Source: Cellulomonas denverensis
GTDB lineage: Bacteria > Actinomycetota > Actinomycetes > Actinomycetales > Cellulomonadaceae
Direction of reading: 5' to 3'
Length of the DNA stretch: 64,000 nt
Assembly: GCF_012396125.1 (NCBI RefSeq)
Contig: NZ_JAAXOX010000001.1
Coordinates: forward strand, 310,001 to 374,000
Shown: positions 1 through 7,355 of the stretch, piece after piece
Layout of the letters: each line of letters starts with the position of its first letter
How positions within the stretch are numbered: the first letter of the stretch is position 1
Translations under genes and position numbers: made by a program
The notes under the pieces: model-generated
Seen by the model: the letters and a program-made list of their open reading frames with translations, nothing else
Told to the model about the DNA's origin: nothing
The model's database searches: none

Positions 1-140
1 TCTTCGCGCTGGCGGTCTCGACCCTCCGGCCGTTGACCGTGGCCATCCTGCCGCCCACGGTCACCCGCATTGCGAACCAGCAAGCCGCACGCGATCCGAC
101 CGGCACCGCCCTGAACAACGGGTGCCGCACGGGCGACTGA
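1..140 (+). CDS. C-terminal end of an unidentified protein (5' truncated)
   Basis: An open frame runs from the window edge to a TGA at 138-140 and encodes about 45 residues. It starts hydrophobic (FALAVSTLRPLTVAILPP) and ends polar (TGTALNNGCRTGD). The hydrophobic part could be the last membrane segment of a membrane protein, but nothing identifies a family. Another frame is also open over the same stretch, so the choice of frame is only moderately supported. It lies in the same less GC-rich block as the KAP NTPase. Confidence 0.3.
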   Translation, partial: FALAVSTLRPLTVAILPPTVTRIANQQAARDPTGTALNNGCRTGD

Positions 141-370
141 GCTGACACCGGCGAGATCGGTGCGAGTGGCCCGCCGATGGGCGCGGCGCGCCGCCTGAAC
201 CGATTGCCGCGAACGTTGCGGGAATGAGCACGCGCGACATAGCGGGTCCCTGACGCAACCACTGCGTGGGTGCCATCGGGAAGGCGGTCGAGGGTGTCAG
301 TCCTGGCCGATACGGTTGCACCTTCAGGCGAAGTTACAGGAGGAAACGCGTTGATCGTGGTGGTTAGCAG
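141..370. other. intergenic region before the KAP NTPase gene
   Basis: I see no convincing gene in these 230 bases. The minus-strand frame across 61-321 is Arg/Pro/Ser-rich and looks like a shadow. The only clear element is a strong AGGAGG at 338-343 near the 3' end, described with the leader ORF. No promoter hexamers stand out. Confidence 0.4.
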
Positions 371-374
371 ATGA
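338..374 (+). promoter_or_regulatory. Shine-Dalgarno and 7-codon TTG leader ORF upstream of the KAP gene
   Basis: AGGAGG at 338-343 is followed after 7 bases by TTG at 351. That start opens a frame of seven codons (MIVVVSR) ending in TGA at 372-374, which overlaps the ATG at 371 of the KAP gene as ATGA. The ribosome site is 27 bases from ATG 371, too far to serve it directly, so the short ORF may feed ribosomes to the NTPase by translational coupling. Alternatively, the real NTPase start is ATG 428. What is seen is the arrangement; coupling is an inference. Confidence 0.4.
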
Positions 375-1909
375 TGGGAGTTCCGGGTAGCAGTGCTCGT
401 GACCGACGTCAGGCCGAGACCAACGAAATGGCCGACGACCTCGTCAGCGACGCCGCGCTCCAGAGCGCCGATGACGATCGGCTGGATCACGCGGCCATCG
501 TCAAGGTCGCCGCGGACATGGTGCTCGCGACCGAGGCTCCGGTGAACATCGCGCTCTTCGGGTCATGGGGCTCGGGTAAGTCCTCGTTCCTTGCGTCCCT
601 CCGTGGTGCGCTCGAGCGACGCAGCCGCAGCGTTCGCGTCGTCCGGTACGACGCGTGGAAGTACGGCGGCCGCGCTCTGAAGATGAACTTCATCGAGTCC
701 CTGGCTTTGGACCTGGAAATCAAGGCTGCCGACTTCAGCACCGGCCTCCAAGTCGATCAAGAGGCCAGCCGCGTCAAACTGGGCAACTACCTCCGCTCCA
801 ACTGGGTGGCACTGCTTCTGGGAGTGCTGCTCGCGACAGTCATCGCCGCGCTTTGGTTCTTCACGACCTCTGGCCTCACGTTCCTCGTCAGCCAGGAGCG
901 TGGCTTCGGCCCCGCGATGGAGGCCACGGTCGCTGGCGTGGGAACCGTCTTGAGCCTCACCTTGGTCGCGCTGCTCATCGGGCCGAAAGTGCTGGAATCG
1001 GCGGTCGTCAAGGTGACGACGCCTGCGCCGCAGACCGACGACCAGTTCGCGTCCCGGTTCAAGACACTCGTGGAAAAGGCGACCGACAAGGGCAAGAAGA
1101 AGCTCGTCGTGTTCGTCGACGAACTGGACAGGTGCAGTCCGAAAGACGTCGTCGCGACGCTCGTCGACCTCAAGACCTTCCTCGAGGTGCAGGGCTGCGT
1201 GTTCGTCGTAGCCGCCGACCGGGAAGTGCTGGAATCCGCGCTGCAGGAGGTCCCCCAGACGACCCCGATCCGTGAGAGCGACCCGTACTATTCCACGCCC
1301 GGCGCGTTCCTCGACAAGATCTTCCAGCACCAACTCTCGCTGCCACCCCTTCGACCTCAGACGCTGACCAGGTTCGCTCGTGACCTCGTGTACAGCCACG
1401 CGGGGGTGTGGGCCGAACTGCGCGCTGCGCAGCCGGACGACAAGCTGTTCCTGGAGGTCGTATACCTATTGGTGCCGGTGCACGTGCGCAGCCCCAGGCG
1501 CGTCAAAGTCTTGCTCAACCACTACGTGACCACGGTTCGCACCGCGCAGTCGCGCGGCCTGGACTGGCTTCCCCGTGCGAGCGAGATCGCGATGTACACC
1601 GTCCTGCAGGTCGAGTTCCCGCGGCTTGCTGCGGATCTCTCGACCGCACCGATGCTCTTGTCGCACCTCCGCGGTGCACCGGTGCCCGAGGGTGCGGAGC
1701 GTTTGCGAGACCTGGCGAATCAGTACGTCGCCGCAGGCACCGGAGAACCGGCTGGCCCGATGCTCGACTCAGAGCAGAGCGACAAGAGCGCCCGCAAGGC
1801 CAACCGGGTCCTCAAACGCCCAGCTGCGGTCTTACCTAGCCAAGGCGGCCGCTCAGGGTATCGACGACCCGCGTCCCGACCTGTTCTACATGCAGTCAGC
1901 GGGCACTGA
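371..1909 (+). CDS. KAP-family P-loop NTPase, N-terminal part
   Basis: The product is a STAND-like KAP NTPase: Walker A GSWGSGKSS at residues 64-72 and Walker B KLVVFVDELDR near 244-254. Two membrane segments (about 145-166 and 186-204) lie between them, the typical KAP layout with membrane helices nested inside the ATPase. KAP proteins are membrane-tethered ATPases, and some (PifA of plasmid F) block phages. An in-frame stop just upstream (365-367) bars a longer start; ATG 371, 374 and 428 are possible. The last ~30 residues read as Arg/Pro/Ser-rich nonsense, while another frame continues sensibly from about 1815, so the gene appears frameshifted at the AAA run 1814-1816. Base composition is less GC-rich than the rest of the window. 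Confidence 0.75.
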   Translation: MMGVPGSSARDRRQAETNEMADDLVSDAALQSADDDRLDHAAIVKVAADMVLATEAPVNIALFGSWGSGKSSFLASLRGALERRSRSVRVVRYDAWKYGGRALKMNFIESLALDLEIKAADFSTGLQVDQEASRVKLGNYLRSNWVALLLGVLLATVIAALWFFTTSGLTFLVSQERGFGPAMEATVAGVGTVLSLTLVALLIGPKVLESAVVKVTTPAPQTDDQFASRFKTLVEKATDKGKKKLVVFVDELDRCSPKDVVATLVDLKTFLEVQGCVFVVAADREVLESALQEVPQTTPIRESDPYYSTPGAFLDKIFQHQLSLPPLRPQTLTRFARDLVYSHAGVWAELRAAQPDDKLFLEVVYLLVPVHVRSPRRVKVLLNHYVTTVRTAQSRGLDWLPRASEIAMYTVLQVEFPRLAADLSTAPMLLSHLRGAPVPEGAERLRDLANQYVAAGTGEPAGPMLDSEQSDKSARKANRVLKRPAAVLPSQGGRSGYRRPASRPVLHAVSGH

Positions 1910-3944
1910 GCACGGGATCACGGACCCGGAGGTCGGGCACGTCATTGACATCGCCGCTGACCTGTCACCCGACGAGGTCCTGGAAGCGCTCGACGGCCAG
2001 ACCGCTACTGTCCTCACCACCGCGGCTCACCTCCTCGCCCAGCAGGCCGAGGACGAGCTGGGCCCCGGTCGCGCGACAATCGTGGAGTCGCTGTGCCGCC
2101 TGCTGGAGAAGCTGGACCACGAGGACCTCCGGCTGGTTGCGGAGCTTGTCGAACCGATCGTGCGCGCGGTGACCCATGAAGGGGCGTTGCGCGACGGGGC
2201 GATCCCGGGCGCGTTCACACTTGGCGTGGTCACCGGCCGTACCGACCTGGTCGATGAGTTAGTGGAACGCTACCCCGCGGACGAGTTCGCGGAGAAAGGC
2301 TTGCTCACGCGTCTCGGTCCGGTTCTCGGCTCCGGTGATGCGCAGCAGTCTAGGACGGTGCGAGGCCTACTACTGAAGTCGTACCGGAACCACCCTGAGG
2401 CGATGCATGACCTGCTCCGCACGCTGCCTTTCGACACGGCGTGGAACTTGTGGGCCCTGACTCGTGACCGGATCGATGAGCTGCTGACCGTGATGGCGAA
2501 GGAGGCAGCCAGCAAGCCCGCAACGACGAGCCGAACCACCTCCTCGGAAGCCGCCAAGAGCCCGGACGCCGCCGCACGCTGGCGTGACCTCATGGACGCC
2601 GTCATGGCGCGCACCGACGACGCCGGCCGCCTCGTTTCCGGGGTCTTGATGCTGGGTCAACTCAGCGAGGTCGCCGCGATCCAGAACGCCGTCCTCGACC
2701 GCGAGGACGAGGCGCTCGATCGGATCACAGACCCTCGCAAGCGCACGGAGCACGCTCTCGTCGCGATGGCCCACGCCCCCATCCAGAACTGCGCATGGTG
2801 GGCGAAACTCGCGACGGCGGACACGGCCGACGACACGCTGGCCAAGCCAGCTGTGGTCCGGCTCATCACCGGCCTCCCTGGGACCGCCGGCTCACTGCCG
2901 TCGGAGATCGAGACGGCGGTCAGTGCGGCGGTCAAGTATCTGGACGAGGCCGGCGATGAGGCAGCCGCGGACGCCTTCACCGGTGCAGCAGCGAGCATGG
3001 AATGGACCGGGGACGCCGACGAGAGGGCGCAGCGCACCGCCCTCTATTCGATCGCTCAGGTGCTCCTTGGCGGAAGCCAGGCGAAGCGGATTCGTCAGGC
3101 GGTGGTGAACGATCTCCTCGCCGCGTTCGACTCGTACTTCGACCCCGGAACCGTGACCGACGTCGTGGCCCGGGTGCGTGGACTCGACAAGGACACGGCC
3201 GCAGACGTTGACGCCGCCTTCGACGAACGAGACACGGCTTCCGCGGAGCTCGTGGCGTCGACGCAGGTTCGCTTGACGGCGCGGCGAGTTGCGAGTCTGC
3301 CTGCGCTGCCGGTCGACATGATGCTCGAGGCCCTGCCGCTGTCCGAACCGAAGGACCAGATCGTGAACGGCTGGGTCGAGCTGCGGCCCACGGTGCAGGA
3401 CTACATCCAGGTGGACTCGCATCGCGGAGCGGCCACCGACGTGCTAGGCGCTTACGCGAAGCAACTCTCGGTGCCGGACCGCACGACCCTGTGGTGTGCC
3501 ATCGGACATCGTGGCGTGGCCTGCCTCTCGGCCGTCGGACGGCATGGCGTCGACGAAACCGCGTTCACCTCTATCTCGGAGCGGCTGCCCGGGGCTAGTA
3601 CGCAGCCCGATCGGGCCGACCTCGTCACGCGGGCGCTCACGGCGCGGCCAGCGGATGCCGCAGCTGCACGAGCCATGGCTGACCTGGCGCTGGCGCTGCT
3701 GGCGACGGACGTGCGTGGTGACGCTCCTCTTGCGGCCAAGCTGGCGCTGGAGCTCGGCGACAGCGCTCATGGTCGCATGGGGAAGCTTCGAGCCGCGTTC
3801 GACGCCGAGGGCGCTCGGCCTAACAACAAGCTGACAAAGAAGCAGGTCGCCGAACTTCGCCAGGTGCACTTGATGTCCAAGCAGAAGAAAAGAGACGTCG
3901 TCTCCCGCACCGTCGACTCGGTTCGCCGACGCACAGCCCGCTGA
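1890..3944 (+). CDS. C-terminal part of the KAP NTPase (different frame), unknown domain
   Basis: This frame is open from 1575, and its protein-like content starts at about 1815 with NAQLRSYLAKAAAQGIDDP. Dropping one A of 1814-1816 joins it to the upstream NTPase as a single protein of roughly 1190 residues. If translated alone, the first good start is ATG 1890, but no ribosome site precedes it, which favours a frameshift (mutation, sequencing error or programmed slippage). The chain looks all-helical, rich in Ala, Asp and Leu, like a repeat-type sensor region behind a STAND ATPase. It ends in a very basic tail (KQKKRDVVSRTVDSVRRR). No catalytic motif is recognised. Confidence 0.6.
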   Translation: MQSAGTEHGITDPEVGHVIDIAADLSPDEVLEALDGQTATVLTTAAHLLAQQAEDELGPGRATIVESLCRLLEKLDHEDLRLVAELVEPIVRAVTHEGALRDGAIPGAFTLGVVTGRTDLVDELVERYPADEFAEKGLLTRLGPVLGSGDAQQSRTVRGLLLKSYRNHPEAMHDLLRTLPFDTAWNLWALTRDRIDELLTVMAKEAASKPATTSRTTSSEAAKSPDAAARWRDLMDAVMARTDDAGRLVSGVLMLGQLSEVAAIQNAVLDREDEALDRITDPRKRTEHALVAMAHAPIQNCAWWAKLATADTADDTLAKPAVVRLITGLPGTAGSLPSEIETAVSAAVKYLDEAGDEAAADAFTGAAASMEWTGDADERAQRTALYSIAQVLLGGSQAKRIRQAVVNDLLAAFDSYFDPGTVTDVVARVRGLDKDTAADVDAAFDERDTASAELVASTQVRLTARRVASLPALPVDMMLEALPLSEPKDQIVNGWVELRPTVQDYIQVDSHRGAATDVLGAYAKQLSVPDRTTLWCAIGHRGVACLSAVGRHGVDETAFTSISERLPGASTQPDRADLVTRALTARPADAAAARAMADLALALLATDVRGDAPLAAKLALELGDSAHGRMGKLRAAFDAEGARPNNKLTKKQVAELRQVHLMSKQKKRDVVSRTVDSVRRRTAR

Positions 3945-4002
3945 GCACACCCGATAGTCAGACGCCGAGACCTGGCCCGCCGTCATGACCGAGCCATCAG
4001 AG

Positions 4003-4075
4003 TGCGCCTGGGCAGATTCGAACTGCCGACACCCGCTTTAGGAGAGCGGTGCTCTATCCCCTGAGCTACAGGCGC
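4003..4075 (-). tRNA. tRNA-Arg (anticodon CCT)
   Basis: On the minus strand the sequence folds as a full cloverleaf. The acceptor stem is GCGCCTG with CAGGCGC, the D arm is GCTC...GAGC, and the anticodon stem CCGCT/AGCGG encloses loop CTCCTAA (anticodon CCT). The T arm carries TTCGAAT, and the discriminator base is A at 4003. CCA is not encoded. The 3' end faces the KAP gene, whose stop is 59 bases away; tRNA 3' ends are common integration sites, and the less GC-rich block begins on that side. Confidence 0.95.
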
Positions 4076-4194
4076 TTGCCCCGGATCAACCCGGCGCAGC
4101 CCGGTCAGCCTACCGTTCCCGGCCCGGGAGACCGGCCGCCGCTGTCGCCGACGTCACCCGCGCTGCCCGCCCGGACTAGTGCGAGGATGCCCGG

Positions 4195-4635
4195 ATGGAG
4201 AACGCCGCAACCCCCGCGAACGCCGCCGGCACCCGGCTCTGGGTCGAGCGCACCGGCACCCGCACATACACCGGCCGCAACAGCCGCGGCGCCGAGGTGG
4301 CGATCGGCCCGGTGGAGGCCGGGGCCGTGTTCACCCCGGGTGAGCTGCTGAAGGTGGCGCTCGCCGGGTGTTCCGGGATGAGCTCGGACCACGCGATCGC
4401 GCACCGGCTCGGGGACGACGTCGCCGTGACGGTGGAGGTCGAGGGGGCCGGGCACCCGACCGAGGACCGGTACCCGGAGCTGCACGAGCGCCTGGTGGTG
4501 GACCTGTCCGGCCTGGACGACGCCACCAAGGAGCGGCTGCTGCGGGTGGTGCACCGGGCGGTGGACGAGCACTGCACGGTGGGCCGCACGCTGAAGGCCG
4601 GTGCGGCGATCACGCTGGATGTCGTGCAGCCGTGA
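4195..4635 (+). CDS. OsmC-family peroxiredoxin-like protein
   Basis: A 146-residue OsmC/Ohr-superfamily protein, a small cytosolic thiol peroxidase that reduces organic hydroperoxides. The two family cysteines are visible: one in PGELLKVALAGCSGMSSD and one in DEHCTVGRTL. These would be the peroxidatic and resolving residues. Length fits the family. It is most like the general OsmC branch rather than Ohr, but sequence alone does not fix the substrate. The stop overlaps the GTG of the next gene (GTGA), suggesting co-translation. Confidence 0.85.
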   Translation: MENAATPANAAGTRLWVERTGTRTYTGRNSRGAEVAIGPVEAGAVFTPGELLKVALAGCSGMSSDHAIAHRLGDDVAVTVEVEGAGHPTEDRYPELHERLVVDLSGLDDATKERLLRVVHRAVDEHCTVGRTLKAGAAITLDVVQP

Positions 4636-5336
4636 GCCGGTTGCTGGACGCGGCGCTGGACCGTGCGGTGACGCTGCCCTCCGGGGCGGTGCACGCGCAT
4701 GTGCAGCAGCTGCGGCGCAAGAACCCGCACGCCACGCCCGGTGAGCTGATCGCGCTGCTGGAGAAGGAGTACCTGCTGGTGGTGCAGGGCTCCGGCGGCG
4801 CGGTGGGGGCGGCGGCCGCGGCTCCGGCGGTGGGCACCGGGGTGGCGCTGACCCTGACCGCCGCGGATGTCGCCACGTTCTTCGGCGCGTCGGCCGCGTT
4901 CAGCCTGGCGGTGGCGAGCGTGCACGGGATCGAGGTGCAGGACGCGGACCGCCGTCGTGCGCTGCTGCTGGCCACGATCCTGGGCGAGTCCGGCGCGAAG
5001 GCCGTGGTGGAGTCCGGGGCGATGACCGGGCTGCGCGGGGTGCGGGTGGGCCAGGCGCTGCTGACCCGGATGCCGACCGGCACGATCGCCCGGGTGAACA
5101 ACCGGCTGACCCGCCGGCTGGTGCGCCGTCAGCTCGCCAAGCACAGCGGGCTGGCGGTGGGGCGGCTGGTGCCGTTCGGGATCGGCGCGGTGGTCGGGAT
5201 CGCCGGCGCCCGCGGGCTGGGCCGCACGGTGATCGACGGGGCGGCCGAGGCGTTCGGACCGGCGCCGCTGAGTTTCACGGCACCGGTCCGGGTGGTGGAG
5301 ACCGGCGAGGAGCCGTTGCTGCTCCCCGCCGAGTGA
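4632..5336 (+). CDS. Ala-rich membrane-associated protein, possibly EcsC-like
   Basis: GTG at 4632 overlaps the osmC-like stop by four bases, and this start gives 234 residues. The protein has a helical N-terminus, an Ala/Gly-rich hydrophobic stretch around residues 55-85 (GAVGAAAAAPAVGTGVALTL), a central region with HGIEVQDADRRRALLL, an Arg-rich patch (RLTRRLVRRQ) and a second Gly-rich hydrophobic segment (GIGAVVGIAGARGLG). This pattern recalls EcsC-type proteins of actinobacteria, but I am not certain of the family. No enzymatic motif is seen. It ends three bases from the stop of the convergent reductase. Confidence 0.55.
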   Translation: MSRLLDAALDRAVTLPSGAVHAHVQQLRRKNPHATPGELIALLEKEYLLVVQGSGGAVGAAAAAPAVGTGVALTLTAADVATFFGASAAFSLAVASVHGIEVQDADRRRALLLATILGESGAKAVVESGAMTGLRGVRVGQALLTRMPTGTIARVNNRLTRRLVRRQLAKHSGLAVGRLVPFGIGAVVGIAGARGLGRTVIDGAAEAFGPAPLSFTAPVRVVETGEEPLLLPAE

Positions 5337-5339
5337 CCC

Positions 5340-6326
5340 CTACCAGCGGTCGTGCACGTGGGCGCGGATCCGCTGGTCGTAGATCCGCTCCAGCGCAGCC
5401 TGCTGCTCCTCGGTGAGCGGGGGCAGGTCGCCGACCGCGGCGTTGGCCCGGGCCTGCTCGGCCGAGCGCGCGCCAGGGATGACGGTGGAGACACCGGGCT
5501 GGTCCAGCACCCAGCGCAGCGCGAACTGGGCGGTGGTCTCGCCCTCCGGGGTGAGGGCGGCGACCTCCCGGGCGGCGGCGACCCCGACGTCGAAGGGCAC
5601 TCCGGCGAAGGTCTCGCCCACGTCGAAGGCCTCACCGTGCCGGTTGAAGGTGCGGTGGTCGGTGGCGGCGAAGGTGGTGTGCTCGTCGTAGCGGCCGGAC
5701 AGCAGCCCGCTGGCCAGCGGCACCCGGGCGATGATCGCGACCCCGGCCTCGGCGGCGGCGGGCAGCACCCGCTCCAGCGGCTTGCGGCGGAACACGTTGA
5801 CGATGATCTGCACGCTGACCACGCCGGGCCGGGCGATGGCGGTCAGCGCCTCGTCCACGGTCTCCACCGAGACGCCGTAGCCGGCGATCCGGCCCTCCTG
5901 GACCAGGGTGTCCAGCGCCTCGTAGGTGGCGTCCCGGCTCAGCACCACCGTGGGCGGGCAGTGCAGCTGCACCAGGTCGAGGGTGTCGACCCCCAGGTTC
6001 TCCCGGGACCGGTCGGTCCAGCGGCGGAAGGCGTCCAGGGTGTACGTCTCGGCCACGTGCGGGTCGGCACGGCGGCCCATCTTGGTGGCGACCGTCGGGC
6101 GGGGCGCGGTGTGCTCGGCCAGGAACCGGCCGATCAGCTTCTCGCTGCGCCCGTCGCCGTAGACGTCGGCGGTGTCCAGGAAGGTCACACCGGAGTCCAC
6201 CGCCGCAGCCAGCACCCCCAGGGCGTCCTCCGGGTCGACCTCGCCCCAGTCCGCGCCGAGCTGCCAGCACCCGAGTCCGACGGCGCTGGTCACGCGCCCG
6301 GCCCTGCCCCACGTCGATGTCTGCAT
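5340..6326 (-). CDS. aldo/keto reductase
   Basis: A 328-residue NADPH-dependent aldo/keto reductase, a TIM-barrel enzyme reducing aldehydes or ketones. The catalytic tetrad is visible: Asp51 and Tyr56 in DTADVYGDGR, Lys82 in ATKMGRR and His122 in VQLHCPP. The C-terminal cofactor-binding loop VSTVIPGARSAEQARAN is typical of the family. The frame stays open upstream to 6884, but that part encodes only repeat-derived Arg/Pro/Gly-rich sequence, so ATG 6326 (MQTSTWGRAG) is chosen. It resembles the YajO/general stress 69 branch; the substrate is unknown. Confidence 0.9.
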   Translation of the reverse strand: MQTSTWGRAGRVTSAVGLGCWQLGADWGEVDPEDALGVLAAAVDSGVTFLDTADVYGDGRSEKLIGRFLAEHTAPRPTVATKMGRRADPHVAETYTLDAFRRWTDRSRENLGVDTLDLVQLHCPPTVVLSRDATYEALDTLVQEGRIAGYGVSVETVDEALTAIARPGVVSVQIIVNVFRRKPLERVLPAAAEAGVAIIARVPLASGLLSGRYDEHTTFAATDHRTFNRHGEAFDVGETFAGVPFDVGVAAAREVAALTPEGETTAQFALRWVLDQPGVSTVIPGARSAEQARANAAVGDLPPLTEEQQAALERIYDQRIRAHVHDRW

Positions 6327-6335
6327 GCCGGTCAG

Positions 6336-6474
6336 GCTAGTCCCCGGCGGGCTGCTCGGGCGCCACTGGGTGGAGCGCACGGCTAGTCCCCGGCGGGGCT
6401 GCCCGGGCGCCACTGGGTAGAGCGCGCGGCTGGTCCCCGGCGGGCTGCCCGGGCGCCACTGGGTGGAGCGCGCG
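6336..6474. repeat. three tandem copies of a 46-47 bp repeat
   Basis: Three head-to-tail copies start at 6336, 6382 and 6429. Each begins GCT(A/G)GTCCCCGGCGG and contains GGGCGCCACTGGGT(G/A)GAGCGC. They differ at a few bases. The array fills the gap between the divergent aldo/keto reductase and SRPBCC genes, immediately upstream of the reductase start, so it could affect both promoters. There are no spacers of CRISPR type. Confidence 0.85.
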
Positions 6475-6520
6475 AGGATGGCGCCGGAGCCGGGTGCCGC
6501 ACCGGCCGGGAGGAGCTGGC

Positions 6521-7234
6521 GTGTCCCACCGCGATCGCCCCCGGTTCCGCACCGTGCGGGTGGGGCTGAGCCTGCCGCTGTCGGCCGAGCAGGCCTGGGA
6601 GCTGGTCGCCGACGCCCGGAACCACGGGCGCTGGGTGCCGCTGACCCGGGTGGACCTGGCCCGGCGCGCCGCTGCTGCCCCGTCAGCGGCCGACCCGGCC
6701 ACCGGGCCCGCGACGGCAGGACCCTCCGGGCGTCCCACGCGCATCCCCGGCCACCCCGCACCCGACTCTCACCACCCTGCGCCCGACCCCCGCCACCCCG
6801 CACCCGGCCTCCCCCACCCGGCGCCCGCCGCCGACGCTCCCGGCCCCGCCCCCGGCTGGTCCTGGTGCCCACCGCAGGTGCCACCCCGTGCGGGCGACAT
6901 CGTGGTGGCGGTCTCCGGTCTCGGTGCCCGCCGCGGCGCCCCGGGGCTGGTGGACCGGATGCGGATCGAGCGCTACGACCCGCCGCACGGATCCACCCCG
7001 GGCACCGCGGAGTTCGTGAAGCTCGGTCCCGTGCTGGGCGGAGCGGCCCGGATCACGGTCGCCGGCGACGGGCCGGGCCGGTCGCGGGTGACTTGGTCCG
7101 AGCGGGTGCACCTGCTGGGGGCGCCGCCGGTGCTCACCGGCTGGGCGGGTGCGCTCGGACTGCGGGCGATGCTCGGGCTGGTGAGCCGCCGGATCGAGCG
7201 CGACGCAATGAATCGCCGCCCAATCCGGACTTGA
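6521..7234 (+). CDS. SRPBCC (START/polyketide-cyclase fold) protein with His-Pro-Ala-Pro insert
   Basis: The start is GTG 6521, preceded by GGAGGAG six bases away; the protein is 237 residues. The N-terminal VRVGLSLPLSAEQAWELVADARNHGRWVP is the classic opening strand/helix of a SRPBCC ligand-binding domain. The C-terminal half returns to the fold (FVKLGPVLGGAARITV, RVTWSERVHL). Between them, residues about 65-110, lies a low-complexity insert with repeated HPAP units (GHPAP, HHPAP, RHPAP, PHPAP). The fold binds hydrophobic ligands; no catalytic residues can be named. It reads away from the reductase. Confidence 0.75.
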   Translation: MSHRDRPRFRTVRVGLSLPLSAEQAWELVADARNHGRWVPLTRVDLARRAAAAPSAADPATGPATAGPSGRPTRIPGHPAPDSHHPAPDPRHPAPGLPHPAPAADAPGPAPGWSWCPPQVPPRAGDIVVAVSGLGARRGAPGLVDRMRIERYDPPHGSTPGTAEFVKLGPVLGGAARITVAGDGPGRSRVTWSERVHLLGAPPVLTGWAGALGLRAMLGLVSRRIERDAMNRRPIRT

Positions 7235-7262
7235 CGCAACGGATCGATGGTTCGACGCAACG
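7202..7262 (+). promoter_or_regulatory. triplicated GACGCAAYG motif upstream of ddaH (putative Lrp/AsnC sites)
   Basis: GACGCAATG starts at 7202, GACGCAACG at 7233 and GACGCAACG at 7254, giving spacings of 31 and 21 bases, i.e. whole helical turns on one face. The first copy lies inside the end of the SRPBCC gene. A TACCCT hexamer at about 7302-7307 could be the -10 box of the operon. The third gene of the operon is an Lrp/AsnC regulator, a family that binds several phased sites, so it is the likely ligand. The repeat is seen; the binding is inferred. Confidence 0.5.
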
Positions 7263-7355
7263 TCGCTTACCGAATCCTGCGCCGCACGACTCGTACCCTC
7301 GACAGCAGTCCCCGGGCCCCGACGTCGTGGCCGGATCCGAACCACGAGGAGTCCC

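Noticed and set aside
61..321. Minus-strand frame of 86 codons
   Set aside because: Arg/Ser/Pro-rich composition, no ribosome site, overlap with the better-supported partial plus-strand frame.
6336..6474. CRISPR array
   Set aside because: The copies are directly adjacent with no unique spacers; the same holds for the array at 46971-47096.
6327..6884. Upstream extension of the aldo/keto reductase frame
   Set aside because: It covers the tandem repeats and the SRPBCC gene, gives only repeat-derived Arg/Pro/Gly sequence, and ATG 6326 starts the standard fold.
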